19,797 nt of DNA from Bacteroidales bacterium M2 (GTDB taxonomy: Bacteria; Bacteroidota; Bacteroidia; Bacteroidales; Muribaculaceae): the NCBI GenBank assembly GCA_001689415.1, contig LUJM01000095.1, positions 1-19,797 on the forward strand, given 5' to 3'. Positions 7,180 through 14,891 of this stretch are shown here, one piece after another; position 1 is the stretch's first letter; each line of letters opens with the position of its first letter. The notes under the pieces were generated by a model that saw only the letters and a list, made by a program, of their open reading frames with translations, was not told where the DNA came from and made no database searches. Position numbers and translations under genes: made by a program.

Positions 7180-8064
7180 ATGACCACACGAGATCAAAAA
7201 GCGACTGTCGAAATAGATAGTGAATCGGGATTCTGCTTTGGCGTTGTCACCGCCATACGGAAGGCCGAAGAAGAACTTGCCAAAGGTTCGCCGCTATATT
7301 GTCTTGGTGATATCGTTCACAACTCTGCCGAAGTCGAACGCCTTTGCCGTAAAGGTCTCGAAACCATTACCCACAGCCAGCTCGAAAACCTCAACGGTGT
7401 CAAGGTATTGCTTCGTGCGCATGGCGAACCACCGTCGACATACCGCACTGCGAAAAAAATGGGTATCGAGATTATCGATGCCACATGCCCTGTAGTGCTC
7501 AAACTGCAACAACGTATCAAGGCAAAGTATGACGCTCAAGGCTCGAGCACGCAGATTGTTATTTATGGCAAAAACGGCCATGCCGAAGTCAACGGACTCG
7601 TTGGCCAGACCGAGGGCAACGCAATTGTAATCGAGGACATTTCGGGGCTCGACAAAATAGATTTCACACGCGACATCGCCCTCTACTCGCAGACCACAAA
7701 ATCGCTCGAAGGCTTTCGCGAGATTATCGACGAAATAAAACTGCGCCTTGCACCGGGAGTTCATTTTGAATATTACGACACAATTTGCCGTCAGGTAGCC
7801 AACCGCGTAGGGCATCTGTGTGAGTTTGCTGCCGGCAAAGATGTGATACTCTTTGTTGCCGGAGCCAAGAGCAGCAACGGCAAGATTCTTTACCAGCAAT
7901 GCCAACAGGTAAATCCTCACACATACCTTGTGGCAGACCCGTCGCAGATCGATGCCTCATGGCTCGACGGAGCTGCTTCTATCGGCATTTGCGGGGCCAC
8001 TTCGACTCCAAGGTGGCTTATGGAAGATGTTGCACAGAAAGCAAGACAAATTATCGATGGATAG
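7180..8064 (+). CDS. ispH: 4-hydroxy-3-methylbut-2-enyl diphosphate reductase
   Basis: This 294-residue iron-sulfur enzyme performs the last step of the methylerythritol phosphate pathway, reducing HMBPP to IPP and DMAPP. Three cluster cysteines are visible: C19 (SGFCFGV), C103 (DATCPVV) and C203 (DTICRQVANR). The substrate-site residues are H47 (DIVHN), H81 (RAHGEPPS) and the GHAEVNG segment with E136. The C-terminal part carries VAGAKSSNG and GICGATSTPRWLMEDV. The ATG at 7180, two bases after the cmk stop codon begins to clear, gives a normal N terminus. The longer frame from a TTG at 7123 would overlap cmk by 56 nt and add non-conserved residues. It overlaps the next gene by 8 nt. Confidence 0.97.
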   Translation: MTTRDQKATVEIDSESGFCFGVVTAIRKAEEELAKGSPLYCLGDIVHNSAEVERLCRKGLETITHSQLENLNGVKVLLRAHGEPPSTYRTAKKMGIEIIDATCPVVLKLQQRIKAKYDAQGSSTQIVIYGKNGHAEVNGLVGQTEGNAIVIEDISGLDKIDFTRDIALYSQTTKSLEGFREIIDEIKLRLAPGVHFEYYDTICRQVANRVGHLCEFAAGKDVILFVAGAKSSNGKILYQQCQQVNPHTYLVADPSQIDASWLDGAASIGICGATSTPRWLMEDVAQKARQIIDG

Positions 8065-8551
8065 TTTTATCGCCATTGACATTGAGACAGCCAACAGAGA
8101 GCGCACAAGCATATGTTCGATTGGGGCTGTAAAGGTCAAAGACGGCATTATTGTCGACTCTCGATACTCTCTTATCTGCCCGGAACCCGAGTGGTATTCA
8201 CGCTATAACACCGCAGTACACGGCATAAGCGAAGAAGATACATGGGACGCTCCCAATTTCAGCGCAGTATGGACCGAGTGGCAAGATTGGTTTGAAAACC
8301 TGCCTTTTGTAGCGCACAATGCCCAATTTGATTCGGGTTGCATCCGTGCAGCCTGCAGGATGTATGGCCTTATAGAGCCCGACGACTTTCTTTGCACACT
8401 CAAAGCAGCAAGGAAATCTGTTCCTCGCGGCATGTGCCCGTCGAAATCACTTGATATGCTATGCGAATTCTTCGGCATACCCCTCGATAATCATCACAAC
8501 GCCCTTGCCGACGCCGAGGCATGCGCAAAACTTGCTATAATATTATTATGA
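8057..8551 (+). CDS. DnaQ-like DEDDh 3'-5' exonuclease
   Basis: This 164-residue protein is a compact RNase T/DnaQ-type exonuclease domain with no other domain attached. The ExoI motif is IDIETA with D8 and E10. ExoII is VAHNAQFD with D92, and ExoIII is HHNALADA with H147 and D152, the DEDDh pattern. All metal-binding acids and the catalytic histidine are present, so it should be active on DNA or RNA 3' ends. Whether it serves in repair, proofreading or RNA trimming cannot be told. The ATG at 8057 is preferred because the catalytic IDIETA motif follows six residues later. It overlaps the end of ispH by 8 nt, and longer starts would bury it inside ispH. The stop overlaps the next start (ATGA). 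Confidence 0.9.
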   Translation: MDSFIAIDIETANRERTSICSIGAVKVKDGIIVDSRYSLICPEPEWYSRYNTAVHGISEEDTWDAPNFSAVWTEWQDWFENLPFVAHNAQFDSGCIRAACRMYGLIEPDDFLCTLKAARKSVPRGMCPSKSLDMLCEFFGIPLDNHHNALADAEACAKLAIILL

Positions 8552-8817
8552 AATACAGCTTTTTAGTTGCGATATGCCTGACCGCTTGCGCTTGCAGCGA
8601 CTCAACCCCGGATGCCAACGATGCTGAACTTGAGGCCGCAGCCGAAGCCGGTCGCAACATGGGCGAACGGGCTGCAGCTTTACCCGAAAACTCAATGGAA
8701 CAGCAATCTGCGATTCTCGAGATTCGCGCACGCGAAAGCGCTATACGCAATGCCGGTTACCCGTCATGTGCCGATACTTTCGCTGTCGAAGCTGCCAAAA
8801 AGCTCGGTTTGAACTGA
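8548..8817 (+). CDS. Small putative lipoprotein of unknown function
   Basis: This 89-residue protein has a short charged start (MKY), a hydrophobic stretch FLVAICLTAC and a lipobox LTAC, with C14 the likely lipidated cysteine. It is therefore probably exported and lipid-anchored. After the signal comes an acidic and alanine-rich segment (ANDAELEAAAEAGRNMGERA) likely to form a helix, then a helical region with a single further cysteine (YPSCADTF). I recognise no domain and assign no function. The ATG at 8548 overlaps the exonuclease stop as ATGA. The frame is therefore coupled to the porQ operon and is very likely real. Its last 54 nt run antisense to the end of ogt. Confidence 0.72.
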   Translation: MKYSFLVAICLTACACSDSTPDANDAELEAAAEAGRNMGERAAALPENSMEQQSAILEIRARESAIRNAGYPSCADTFAVEAAKKLGLN

Positions 8818-9303
8818 CACCCTTTGTTGTTCGAGGGCGAGCAGATAACGCTTTGCATCAATACCGCCGTCATAACCAGTCAACGAACCGTTCGACCCTA
8901 TCACACGGTGACATGGGCAGATAACCGATATAGGATTCTTGCCTATCGCATTTGCCACAGCCCTTACCGAATTAGGCCGCCCTATGGCTTGTGCTATTTC
9001 TTTATAACTTACGGTTGCGCCATACGGTATTTCAGACAATTGTTTCCACACCGTTTTTTCGAAATCCGTACCATAAAATTCCGTTTCGACAGAAAACTCA
9101 GTCAATTCGCCGTTGAAATACATCCTGAGTTCGGTAATCGCTTTATCGATTATTTCCGACTCGCAGCTATTGCCAACTTCAAAACCGCGGTGCATACGAT
9201 GCTTGCTATTAGCCCATTCGCATAGGCATAAGCAATCATCAGCAGCCCCGATTCGCAGCACACCGCAAGGACTTTCGAACTCTTTTACAGCAGATAGTTT
9301 CAT
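8764..9303 (-). CDS. ogt: Methylated-DNA-protein cysteine methyltransferase (Ogt/AGT)
   Basis: This 179-residue suicide enzyme removes O6-alkyl groups from guanine in DNA by transfer to its own cysteine. The acceptor is C131 in ICPCHRVIG (residues 128-136). The helix-turn-helix segment TVSYKEIAQAIGRPNSVRAVANAIGKNP precedes it, and LTGYDGGIDAKRYLLALE closes the domain. The roughly 20 residues beyond this are a non-conserved tail, and that tail is the part overlapping the convergent lipoprotein gene. No Ada-type AdaA domain is present, so it is the constitutive-type repair enzyme. The ATG at 9301-9303 lies 3 nt after the T-run of the clpC terminator. Its own promoter is not apparent. Confidence 0.93.
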   Translation of the reverse strand: MKLSAVKEFESPCGVLRIGAADDCLCLCEWANSKHRMHRGFEVGNSCESEIIDKAITELRMYFNGELTEFSVETEFYGTDFEKTVWKQLSEIPYGATVSYKEIAQAIGRPNSVRAVANAIGKNPISVICPCHRVIGSNGSLTGYDGGIDAKRYLLALEQQRVSVQTELFGSFDSESIGT

Positions 9304-9306
9304 ATG

Positions 9307-9352
9307 AAAAAAAGCAAGGAGGAATGTAGCCGGGCGTTACATTTCTCCTTGC
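9307..9352 (-). terminator. Intrinsic terminator of clpC
   Basis: Arms 9314-9328 and 9338-9352 form a 15-bp stem (one position is G-U) around a 9-nt loop. On the minus strand it is followed by seven T at 9313-9307. It begins 17 nt past the clpC stop codon. The T-run ends 3 nt before the ogt ATG. Confidence 0.88.
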
Positions 9353-9369
9353 CTTATAGTATATTATTA

Positions 9370-11928
9370 TCAATCAATCGAAGGTTGGTCAGACGAAGAT
9401 ATGACCTGTGTCACAATCTTCTGCTGCTCGGTATCGAACCCGACGATAATCTCGTCGCCCTGCCCTACTTTTTGAGCAAGCAGCAACTCGGCGAGCTCGT
9501 CTTCAAGATACTTCTGAATAGCACGCTTGAGCGGACGCGCACCAAACTGCACATCGCAGCCCTTGGAAGCAATGAAATTCTTAGCCTCGTCGCTCAGAGT
9601 TACTGTATATCCGAGAGCGCCAAGTCGTTTGTAGAAACCGGCAAGCTCGATATCGATAATCTTGAATATTGCATCGCGATCAAGAGTCTCGAAGATTATC
9701 ACATCGTCGATACGGTTGAGGAATTCGGGCGAGAAAGCCTTATTAAGAGCCTTGGTCAGCACACCGTGGCTATATTCCCTATCGACTTCGCGAGTATTGA
9801 AACCGACACCGCTTCCAAACTCCTTGAGTTGACGTGTACCGATATTCGATGTCATAATTATAATCGTATTCTTGAAGTCGATACGACGGCCAAGGCTGTC
9901 GGTCAAACGGCCTTCATCCATAACCTGTAGCAAAAGGTTGAATACATCGGGGTGTGCCTTTTCAATTTCATCGAGAAGGACAACCGAGTACGGATGCCTG
10001 CGCACACGCTCGGTGAGCTGGCCGCCCTCTTCATAACCTACATATCCCGGAGGCGCACCGATAAGGCGCGACACGCTGAATTTCTCCATATACTCACTCA
10101 TGTCGATGCGTATCAACGTATCGGCACTGTCGAAGAGATATTCAGCCAACTTCTTGGCAAGATGTGTTTTACCCACACCTGTCGGGCCGAGGAACATAAA
10201 TGTGCCAATGGGTTTGTTGGGGTCTTTAAGACCAAGGCGGTTGCGCTGTATAGCCTTCACAATCTTGGCAATAGCCTCGTCCTGGCCAATGATTGCACGT
10301 TTGAGGGTCGGGCCCATTTCGAGAAGTCGCAAGCCCTCGGCCTGAGCAATACGCTGCACAGGAACACCTGTCATCATTGCAACGACCTCTGCCACCTTGT
10401 CGGCATCTACAGTCTCGCGATTTGCCTTGAGCTGTTCGTCCCATTCCTTACGAGCCTTATCGAGGTCCGAAGAAATTTCGGCTGCCTCGTCGCGCAACTT
10501 TGTGGCGGCAGCAAAATCATGGCGCTGGGCAGCAGCAACTTTCTGAGCGTTCACATCAGCAAGTTTGGCCTCAAGAGCCTCTACAGCCTCAGGCACCTGT
10601 ATATGTGTCACCTTTACTCGCGAACCGGCTTCGTCGAGGGCGTCGATAGCCTTGTCGGGGAAATTACGGTCGGAGACGTAGCGGTCGGTAAGTTTAACGC
10701 ATGCATCGAGGGCGTCGTCGGTATAGGTAACGCCGTGGTGGTCCTCGTACTTGCCTTTGATATTATTCAGAATAGTAAGGGTTTCCTCGGGGGTAGTCGG
10801 CTCTACCATAACCTTTTGGAAACGACGCTCGAGCGCACCGTCCTTCTCAATATTTACACGATACTCGTCGAGTGTAGTTGCGCCGATGCACTGAATCTCG
10901 CCACGGGCAAGGGCGGGTTTGAGCATGTTGGCTGCGTCCATAGAGCCCTGGGCATTACCGGCACCGACGATAGTGTGGATTTCGTCGATGAAAAGGATGA
11001 TGTCCGGATTCTTGGCAAGCTCGTTGAGAATAGCCTTGATGCGCTCCTCGAATTCACCTCGATACTTCGTACCGGCTACAATCGAGGCCATATCCAGCGA
11101 TATCACGCGCTTATTATATAGTATGCGCGATACCTTGCGCTGGGTAATGCGCAGGGCAAGACCCTCTACAATCGCCGACTTACCCACACCGGGTTCGCCG
11201 ATGAGGACGGGATTGTTCTTTTTGCGACGGCTTAAGATTTGTGCAAGACGCTCGATTTCTATTTCACGGCCTACGACAGGGTCGAGAGTACCCTCCTCTG
11301 CCGCACGTGTCATGTCATGTCCGAATTTGTCGAGCATCGGAGTGTCATTACGTCCGGGTCGGCGGAACTTATTCTGCGCACCGGCCTTCACTCGTTCGGG
11401 ATTGTCAGCTCCCTCGTTATCATTTTCAGGAGTCTCGCTTTCCTCGCTGCGCTCGGCGACCGGAGTCTCGCCTTCGGGTTGTAGCTCTGCTTTAAGCTGT
11501 CGGGCGATGCTGTCGTAGTCGATACCGGCATTTATATACGGGGCAATCAACTCCATATTACGCACATCCTTATTGTGTAACAAGGACAGCAGCAAGTGCT
11601 CAACATCAACGAGTTGCGACTTCATATATCGAGCTTCGATAATGGCAAGCTTGATGATAAGCGTAACCGTGCGGTTGAAGAAGTCGGGTTCTTTACCTTC
11701 AGAAGCCGAGGGCTCATAAAGGGCAAGGTCGAGCTCGGAACGCAAGTCGGCGAGGCGAGAAGCCCCGACGACAGCCTCCATAAGCTCAGCCGAACGAGTG
11801 TCGTTCTGGCTCAGCTCCAACAACAAGTGTGCCGGCATAATTGCGGCATTGTTGTGGTTGGTGCATGTCTGGCGCAGCTTGTCTATCATAGCCTGCGCCG
11901 CAGGGGTGTATTTCTGACTGTTTTCCAT
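9370..11928 (-). CDS. clpC: ATP-dependent Clp protease ATP-binding subunit ClpC
   Basis: This 852-residue AAA+ unfoldase feeds substrates to the ClpP protease and works in protein quality control. Domains in order are as follows. A Clp N-domain pair covers about residues 1-150. An acidic linker rich in E, N and P lies at about 151-190. AAA domain 1 has Walker A GEPGVGKSA (244-252) and Walker B IILFIDE (310-316). The middle region carries a UVR motif (about 450-485), which marks ClpC rather than ClpB. AAA domain 2 has Walker A GPTGVGKT (581-588) and Walker B VVLLDEIEKAH (649-659). The ClpP-docking tripeptide VGF is at 708-710. The ATG at 11928 (MENSQKYTPAAQ) is chosen over an 18-residue non-conserved extension from 11982. 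It is divergent from gyrA and ends in a strong terminator. Confidence 0.96.
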   Translation of the reverse strand: MENSQKYTPAAQAMIDKLRQTCTNHNNAAIMPAHLLLELSQNDTRSAELMEAVVGASRLADLRSELDLALYEPSASEGKEPDFFNRTVTLIIKLAIIEARYMKSQLVDVEHLLLSLLHNKDVRNMELIAPYINAGIDYDSIARQLKAELQPEGETPVAERSEESETPENDNEGADNPERVKAGAQNKFRRPGRNDTPMLDKFGHDMTRAAEEGTLDPVVGREIEIERLAQILSRRKKNNPVLIGEPGVGKSAIVEGLALRITQRKVSRILYNKRVISLDMASIVAGTKYRGEFEERIKAILNELAKNPDIILFIDEIHTIVGAGNAQGSMDAANMLKPALARGEIQCIGATTLDEYRVNIEKDGALERRFQKVMVEPTTPEETLTILNNIKGKYEDHHGVTYTDDALDACVKLTDRYVSDRNFPDKAIDALDEAGSRVKVTHIQVPEAVEALEAKLADVNAQKVAAAQRHDFAAATKLRDEAAEISSDLDKARKEWDEQLKANRETVDADKVAEVVAMMTGVPVQRIAQAEGLRLLEMGPTLKRAIIGQDEAIAKIVKAIQRNRLGLKDPNKPIGTFMFLGPTGVGKTHLAKKLAEYLFDSADTLIRIDMSEYMEKFSVSRLIGAPPGYVGYEEGGQLTERVRRHPYSVVLLDEIEKAHPDVFNLLLQVMDEGRLTDSLGRRIDFKNTIIIMTSNIGTRQLKEFGSGVGFNTREVDREYSHGVLTKALNKAFSPEFLNRIDDVIIFETLDRDAIFKIIDIELAGFYKRLGALGYTVTLSDEAKNFIASKGCDVQFGARPLKRAIQKYLEDELAELLLAQKVGQGDEIIVGFDTEQQKIVTQVISSSDQPSID

Positions 11929-12076
11929 ATTCAAATAATAAAAACCGAACGAGTACACCCAAAGGGTGCATCCGTACGCCAACCCGTTGACAAAACAGGG
12001 TCTTATATCTTAACGGCAATAACCATGCCAAATTGTGACTTTGATACCTAATAGTGGTATTTTTCGGAACACATGG

Positions 12077-12084
12077 CAAATTTA
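12077..12084 (-). promoter_or_regulatory. Candidate -7 box of the clpC promoter
   Basis: On the minus strand this reads TAAATTTG, matching TAnnTTTG. A TTTA lies further upstream but at a longer than usual distance, so the -33 element is unclear. The next minus-strand gene is clpC, whose start is 149 nt downstream. Confidence 0.45.
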
Positions 12085-12113
12085 CAATTTTTTGTCTGTC
12101 CTACCGAATAAAG

Positions 12114-12146
12114 TTGCTTATAAATCAAAAAAATTTCGTACCTTTG
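12114..12146 (+). promoter_or_regulatory. Candidate gyrA promoter
   Basis: TTG at 12114-12116 and TACCTTTG at 12139-12146 are separated by 22 nt. The -7 box is an exact consensus match. The gyrA start codon follows 90 nt downstream. It stands back to back with the clpC promoter. Confidence 0.55.
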
Positions 12147-12236
12147 TATGAAATTTTGCCCTGAGAGCGCCGCACAAGACCAATGTCTGTACGACGGTTA
12201 TCAATAAGGGCTTTGTCACACATCCTATAATATAGC

Positions 12237-14813
12237 ATGTTGGAAGAAGATCGCATCTTTAAGATTAATATTGAAAATGAGATGAAGACGGCCTACATCG
12301 ACTACTCAATGTCGGTGATAGTGTCGAGAGCCCTGCCAGACGTACGCGACGGCATGAAACCCGTTCATCGCCGAGTACTGTATGGTATGAACGAAATGGG
12401 CAATGCAAGTAATAAACCCCACAAGAAATCAGCCAAATGCGTCGGCGAAGTCATGGGTAACTACCACCCCCACGGCGACTCGTCGATTTATGGTACTGTA
12501 GTACGTATGGCCCAGTGGTGGTCGCTCCGCCACACCCTTATCGACGGCCACGGCAACTTCGGCTCTATCGACGGTGACGGCCCTGCGGCTATGCGTTATA
12601 CCGAGGTGCGCCTCGCACAGCTTGGCGAAGAGATGCTTCGCGATATCGATGAAGATACCGTAGATTTCCAGCCCAACTACGACAACACACGTAAAGAACC
12701 CCTGGTACTCCCTACCAGATTCCCCAATATCCTTGTCAACGGTGCTTCGGGTATCGCTGTAGGTATGGCAACCAATATGCCCACCCACAACCTCACCGAA
12801 AGTATCAACGCATGTATCGCCCTGATTGACAATCCTGAAATGGAAATCAGCGAGCTGATGCATTTCATTCCCGCGCCCGACTTCCCCACCGGCGGCATCA
12901 TCTACGGCTACGACGGCGTACGCGAAGCTTATGAGACCGGCCGCGGACGTATCGTAATCCGCGCCAAAGCTGAAATCGAACAGAAAGCCGAGCACGAGCT
13001 GATCGTTGTTACCGAAATACCCTACGGCGTAAACCGCGCCGAGATGATCAAGAGCATCGCCGAGCTTGTTGTAGACAAAAAAATCGAAGGTATCGCCAAC
13101 ATCAACGACGAATCCGACCGCGATGGTATGCGCATCGTTATCACCCTGCGCTCGGATGCCAACGCCAAGGTGGTACTGAACAAGCTCTACAAGCTTACAG
13201 CTATGCAGTCATCGTTCAGCGTAAACAACGTTGCACTGGTACACGGCCGCCCCAAAACCCTCAACCTCAAAGAAATCTGTCAGGCATTCAACGACCACCG
13301 TCGCGAAGTTGTGACCCGCAGGACAGAATTCCTCCTGCGTAAGGCCAAAGATCGTGCGCACATCCTTGAAGGTCTGATGATTGCCGTTCAGAATATCGAC
13401 GAGGTAATCCAGATAATCAAGACATCGCAAACCACCGAGCAGGCCCGCACACGACTTTCGGAGCGCTTCGGCCTCACCGAGCCTCAGACCCAGGCAATCG
13501 TAGACATGCGTCTGCGTGCGCTCACCGGCCTCGCCGTTGAAGACCTGCAGAACGAAATCGACGCAATACACGCCCGTATAAAAGAACTCGAGCTAATTCT
13601 CAGCGACGAAAGCGTTCTCAAAGAACTCATCAAGAGCGAGCTCAAGGAAATTGCAGATAAATACGGCAACGAACGCCGCACACAGATTGAATATACCGCA
13701 GGTGAATTTGACGCCGCCGACTTCTACGCCGACGACGACATGATTATCACGATTTCGCACATGGGCTATATCAAGCGTACACCGCTTGCCGAGTTCCGTG
13801 CGCAGAACCGTGGCACCATGGGTTCGCGAGGCACAACCACCCGCGACCAGGACTTTGTAGAGCATGTATATATGGCTTCGATGCACAACTATATGCTCTT
13901 CTTTACCGACAAGGGCCTCGTGTACAAAATGCGAGTATACGAACTCCCCGAAGGCGGCAAAAACAGCAAGGGCCGAGCACTGCAGAACCTGCTTTCAATC
14001 GAACCGGGCGACCATGTGCGCACATTCATCCGCTGCCAGCAGCTCGATGACCCCGAATATACATCAAGCCACTACCTGGTATTCGGTACTCGCAACGGCG
14101 TGATCAAGAAGACCCAGCTGAGCGAATATGCCCGCGTGCTTGCCAAGGGCAAGAAGGCAATCGTACTTCGTCCCGGCGACACATTGATCGGTGTAGAACT
14201 TACCGACGGCAACAGCGAAATATTAATGGCAAACCGTCATGGCCGCGCCGTACGTTTCAGCGAATCAGAACTTCGTTGTATGGGACGTGTAAGCTCGGGT
14301 GTACGCGGCATGCGTATCGACGAAAACGAGGACGATGCAGTTATCGGCATGGTTTCAGTATCAGAAACAACCGAAAACACAATCTTAGTACTGTCGGAGA
14401 ACGGCTATGGCAAACGCTCGCTCGTAGACAGCTACCGCAAGACAAGCCGTGGCACCAAGGGTGTAAAGACCTTAAACGTCACCGACAAGACCGGCGAACT
14501 TGTAGCCTTCGAAAGTGTTAATGATGATAACGACCTGGTTATTGTCAACCGTTCAGGCGTAATCCTGCGTATCCACGTGGCCGACATCCGTGTCATGGGA
14601 CGATACACCCAGGGCGTGCGCATCATCAACCTCACCAAGCGCAACGACGCCATAGCCTCGGTATGTTGTGTAGAAGCAGACCCCGAAGAAGAGGTTATGC
14701 AGATCGCACCTGATGCCGAAGAGCTACCCGAACTCGATGTTACCGAAGAAACTGAAGTAACAGAAGAAATCGAAGAAGAGGAAGACAACACCGAAGTCAA
14801 CGGCGAAGAATAA
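12237..14813 (+). CDS. gyrA: DNA gyrase subunit A
   Basis: This 858-residue type IIA topoisomerase subunit, with GyrB, introduces negative supercoils. The N-terminal breakage-reunion domain has HPHGDSSIYG (77-86) and the catalytic tyrosine Y121 (AAMRYTE). A coiled-coil tower and a C-terminal six-bladed pinwheel follow. At the positions equivalent to E. coli S83 and D87, this protein has S82 and G86. The GyrA-box region reads QNRGTMG where the canonical form is QRRGGKG. The C terminus is a strongly acidic tail of about 35 residues (DVTEETEVTEEIEEEEDN). It is separate from ParC in sequence style. A consensus promoter lies upstream and a perfect 10-bp hairpin just past the stop. Confidence 0.96.
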   Translation: MLEEDRIFKINIENEMKTAYIDYSMSVIVSRALPDVRDGMKPVHRRVLYGMNEMGNASNKPHKKSAKCVGEVMGNYHPHGDSSIYGTVVRMAQWWSLRHTLIDGHGNFGSIDGDGPAAMRYTEVRLAQLGEEMLRDIDEDTVDFQPNYDNTRKEPLVLPTRFPNILVNGASGIAVGMATNMPTHNLTESINACIALIDNPEMEISELMHFIPAPDFPTGGIIYGYDGVREAYETGRGRIVIRAKAEIEQKAEHELIVVTEIPYGVNRAEMIKSIAELVVDKKIEGIANINDESDRDGMRIVITLRSDANAKVVLNKLYKLTAMQSSFSVNNVALVHGRPKTLNLKEICQAFNDHRREVVTRRTEFLLRKAKDRAHILEGLMIAVQNIDEVIQIIKTSQTTEQARTRLSERFGLTEPQTQAIVDMRLRALTGLAVEDLQNEIDAIHARIKELELILSDESVLKELIKSELKEIADKYGNERRTQIEYTAGEFDAADFYADDDMIITISHMGYIKRTPLAEFRAQNRGTMGSRGTTTRDQDFVEHVYMASMHNYMLFFTDKGLVYKMRVYELPEGGKNSKGRALQNLLSIEPGDHVRTFIRCQQLDDPEYTSSHYLVFGTRNGVIKKTQLSEYARVLAKGKKAIVLRPGDTLIGVELTDGNSEILMANRHGRAVRFSESELRCMGRVSSGVRGMRIDENEDDAVIGMVSVSETTENTILVLSENGYGKRSLVDSYRKTSRGTKGVKTLNVTDKTGELVAFESVNDDNDLVIVNRSGVILRIHVADIRVMGRYTQGVRIINLTKRNDAIASVCCVEADPEEEVMQIAPDAEELPELDVTEETEVTEEIEEEEDNTEVNGEE

Positions 14814-14823
14814 ACAAAGTAGA

Positions 14824-14849
14824 GCCCGGTCTGTAAATCCAGACCGGGC
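14824..14849 (+). terminator. Hairpin after gyrA, possible terminator
   Basis: GCCCGGTCTG at 14824-14833 and CAGACCGGGC at 14840-14849 form a perfect, GC-rich 10-bp stem with a 6-nt loop, 10 nt after the gyrA stop codon. No T-run follows on either strand, so it may be a weak or factor-assisted terminator, or a 3'-end stabiliser that lets some transcription reach the TPR gene. Confidence 0.5.
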
Positions 14850-14891
14850 AACACAATAGAGACTCTAACTTAAATCACAATGATATCGATT

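Larger units (their letters stand above)
11929..12236. other. clpC-gyrA divergent intergenic region
   Basis: This 308-bp stretch has no gene. It holds two consensus -7 boxes facing apart, one for each neighbour, with 54 bp between them. The clpC leader would be about 140 nt and contains a small hairpin (CACCC/GGGTG around AAA at 11956-11968). The gyrA leader would be about 85 nt. I see no CtsR-like operator or other recognisable element. Confidence 0.7.

Noticed and set aside
9952..11121. Long plus-strand open frame (389 codons) across clpC
   Set aside because: It is antisense to conserved ClpC AAA domains. Its cysteine- and histidine-rich translation is what reversed codons of that gene give.
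12429..12995. Minus-strand open frame inside gyrA
   Set aside because: It is antisense to the most conserved part of GyrA, with no start context or homology that I can recognise.
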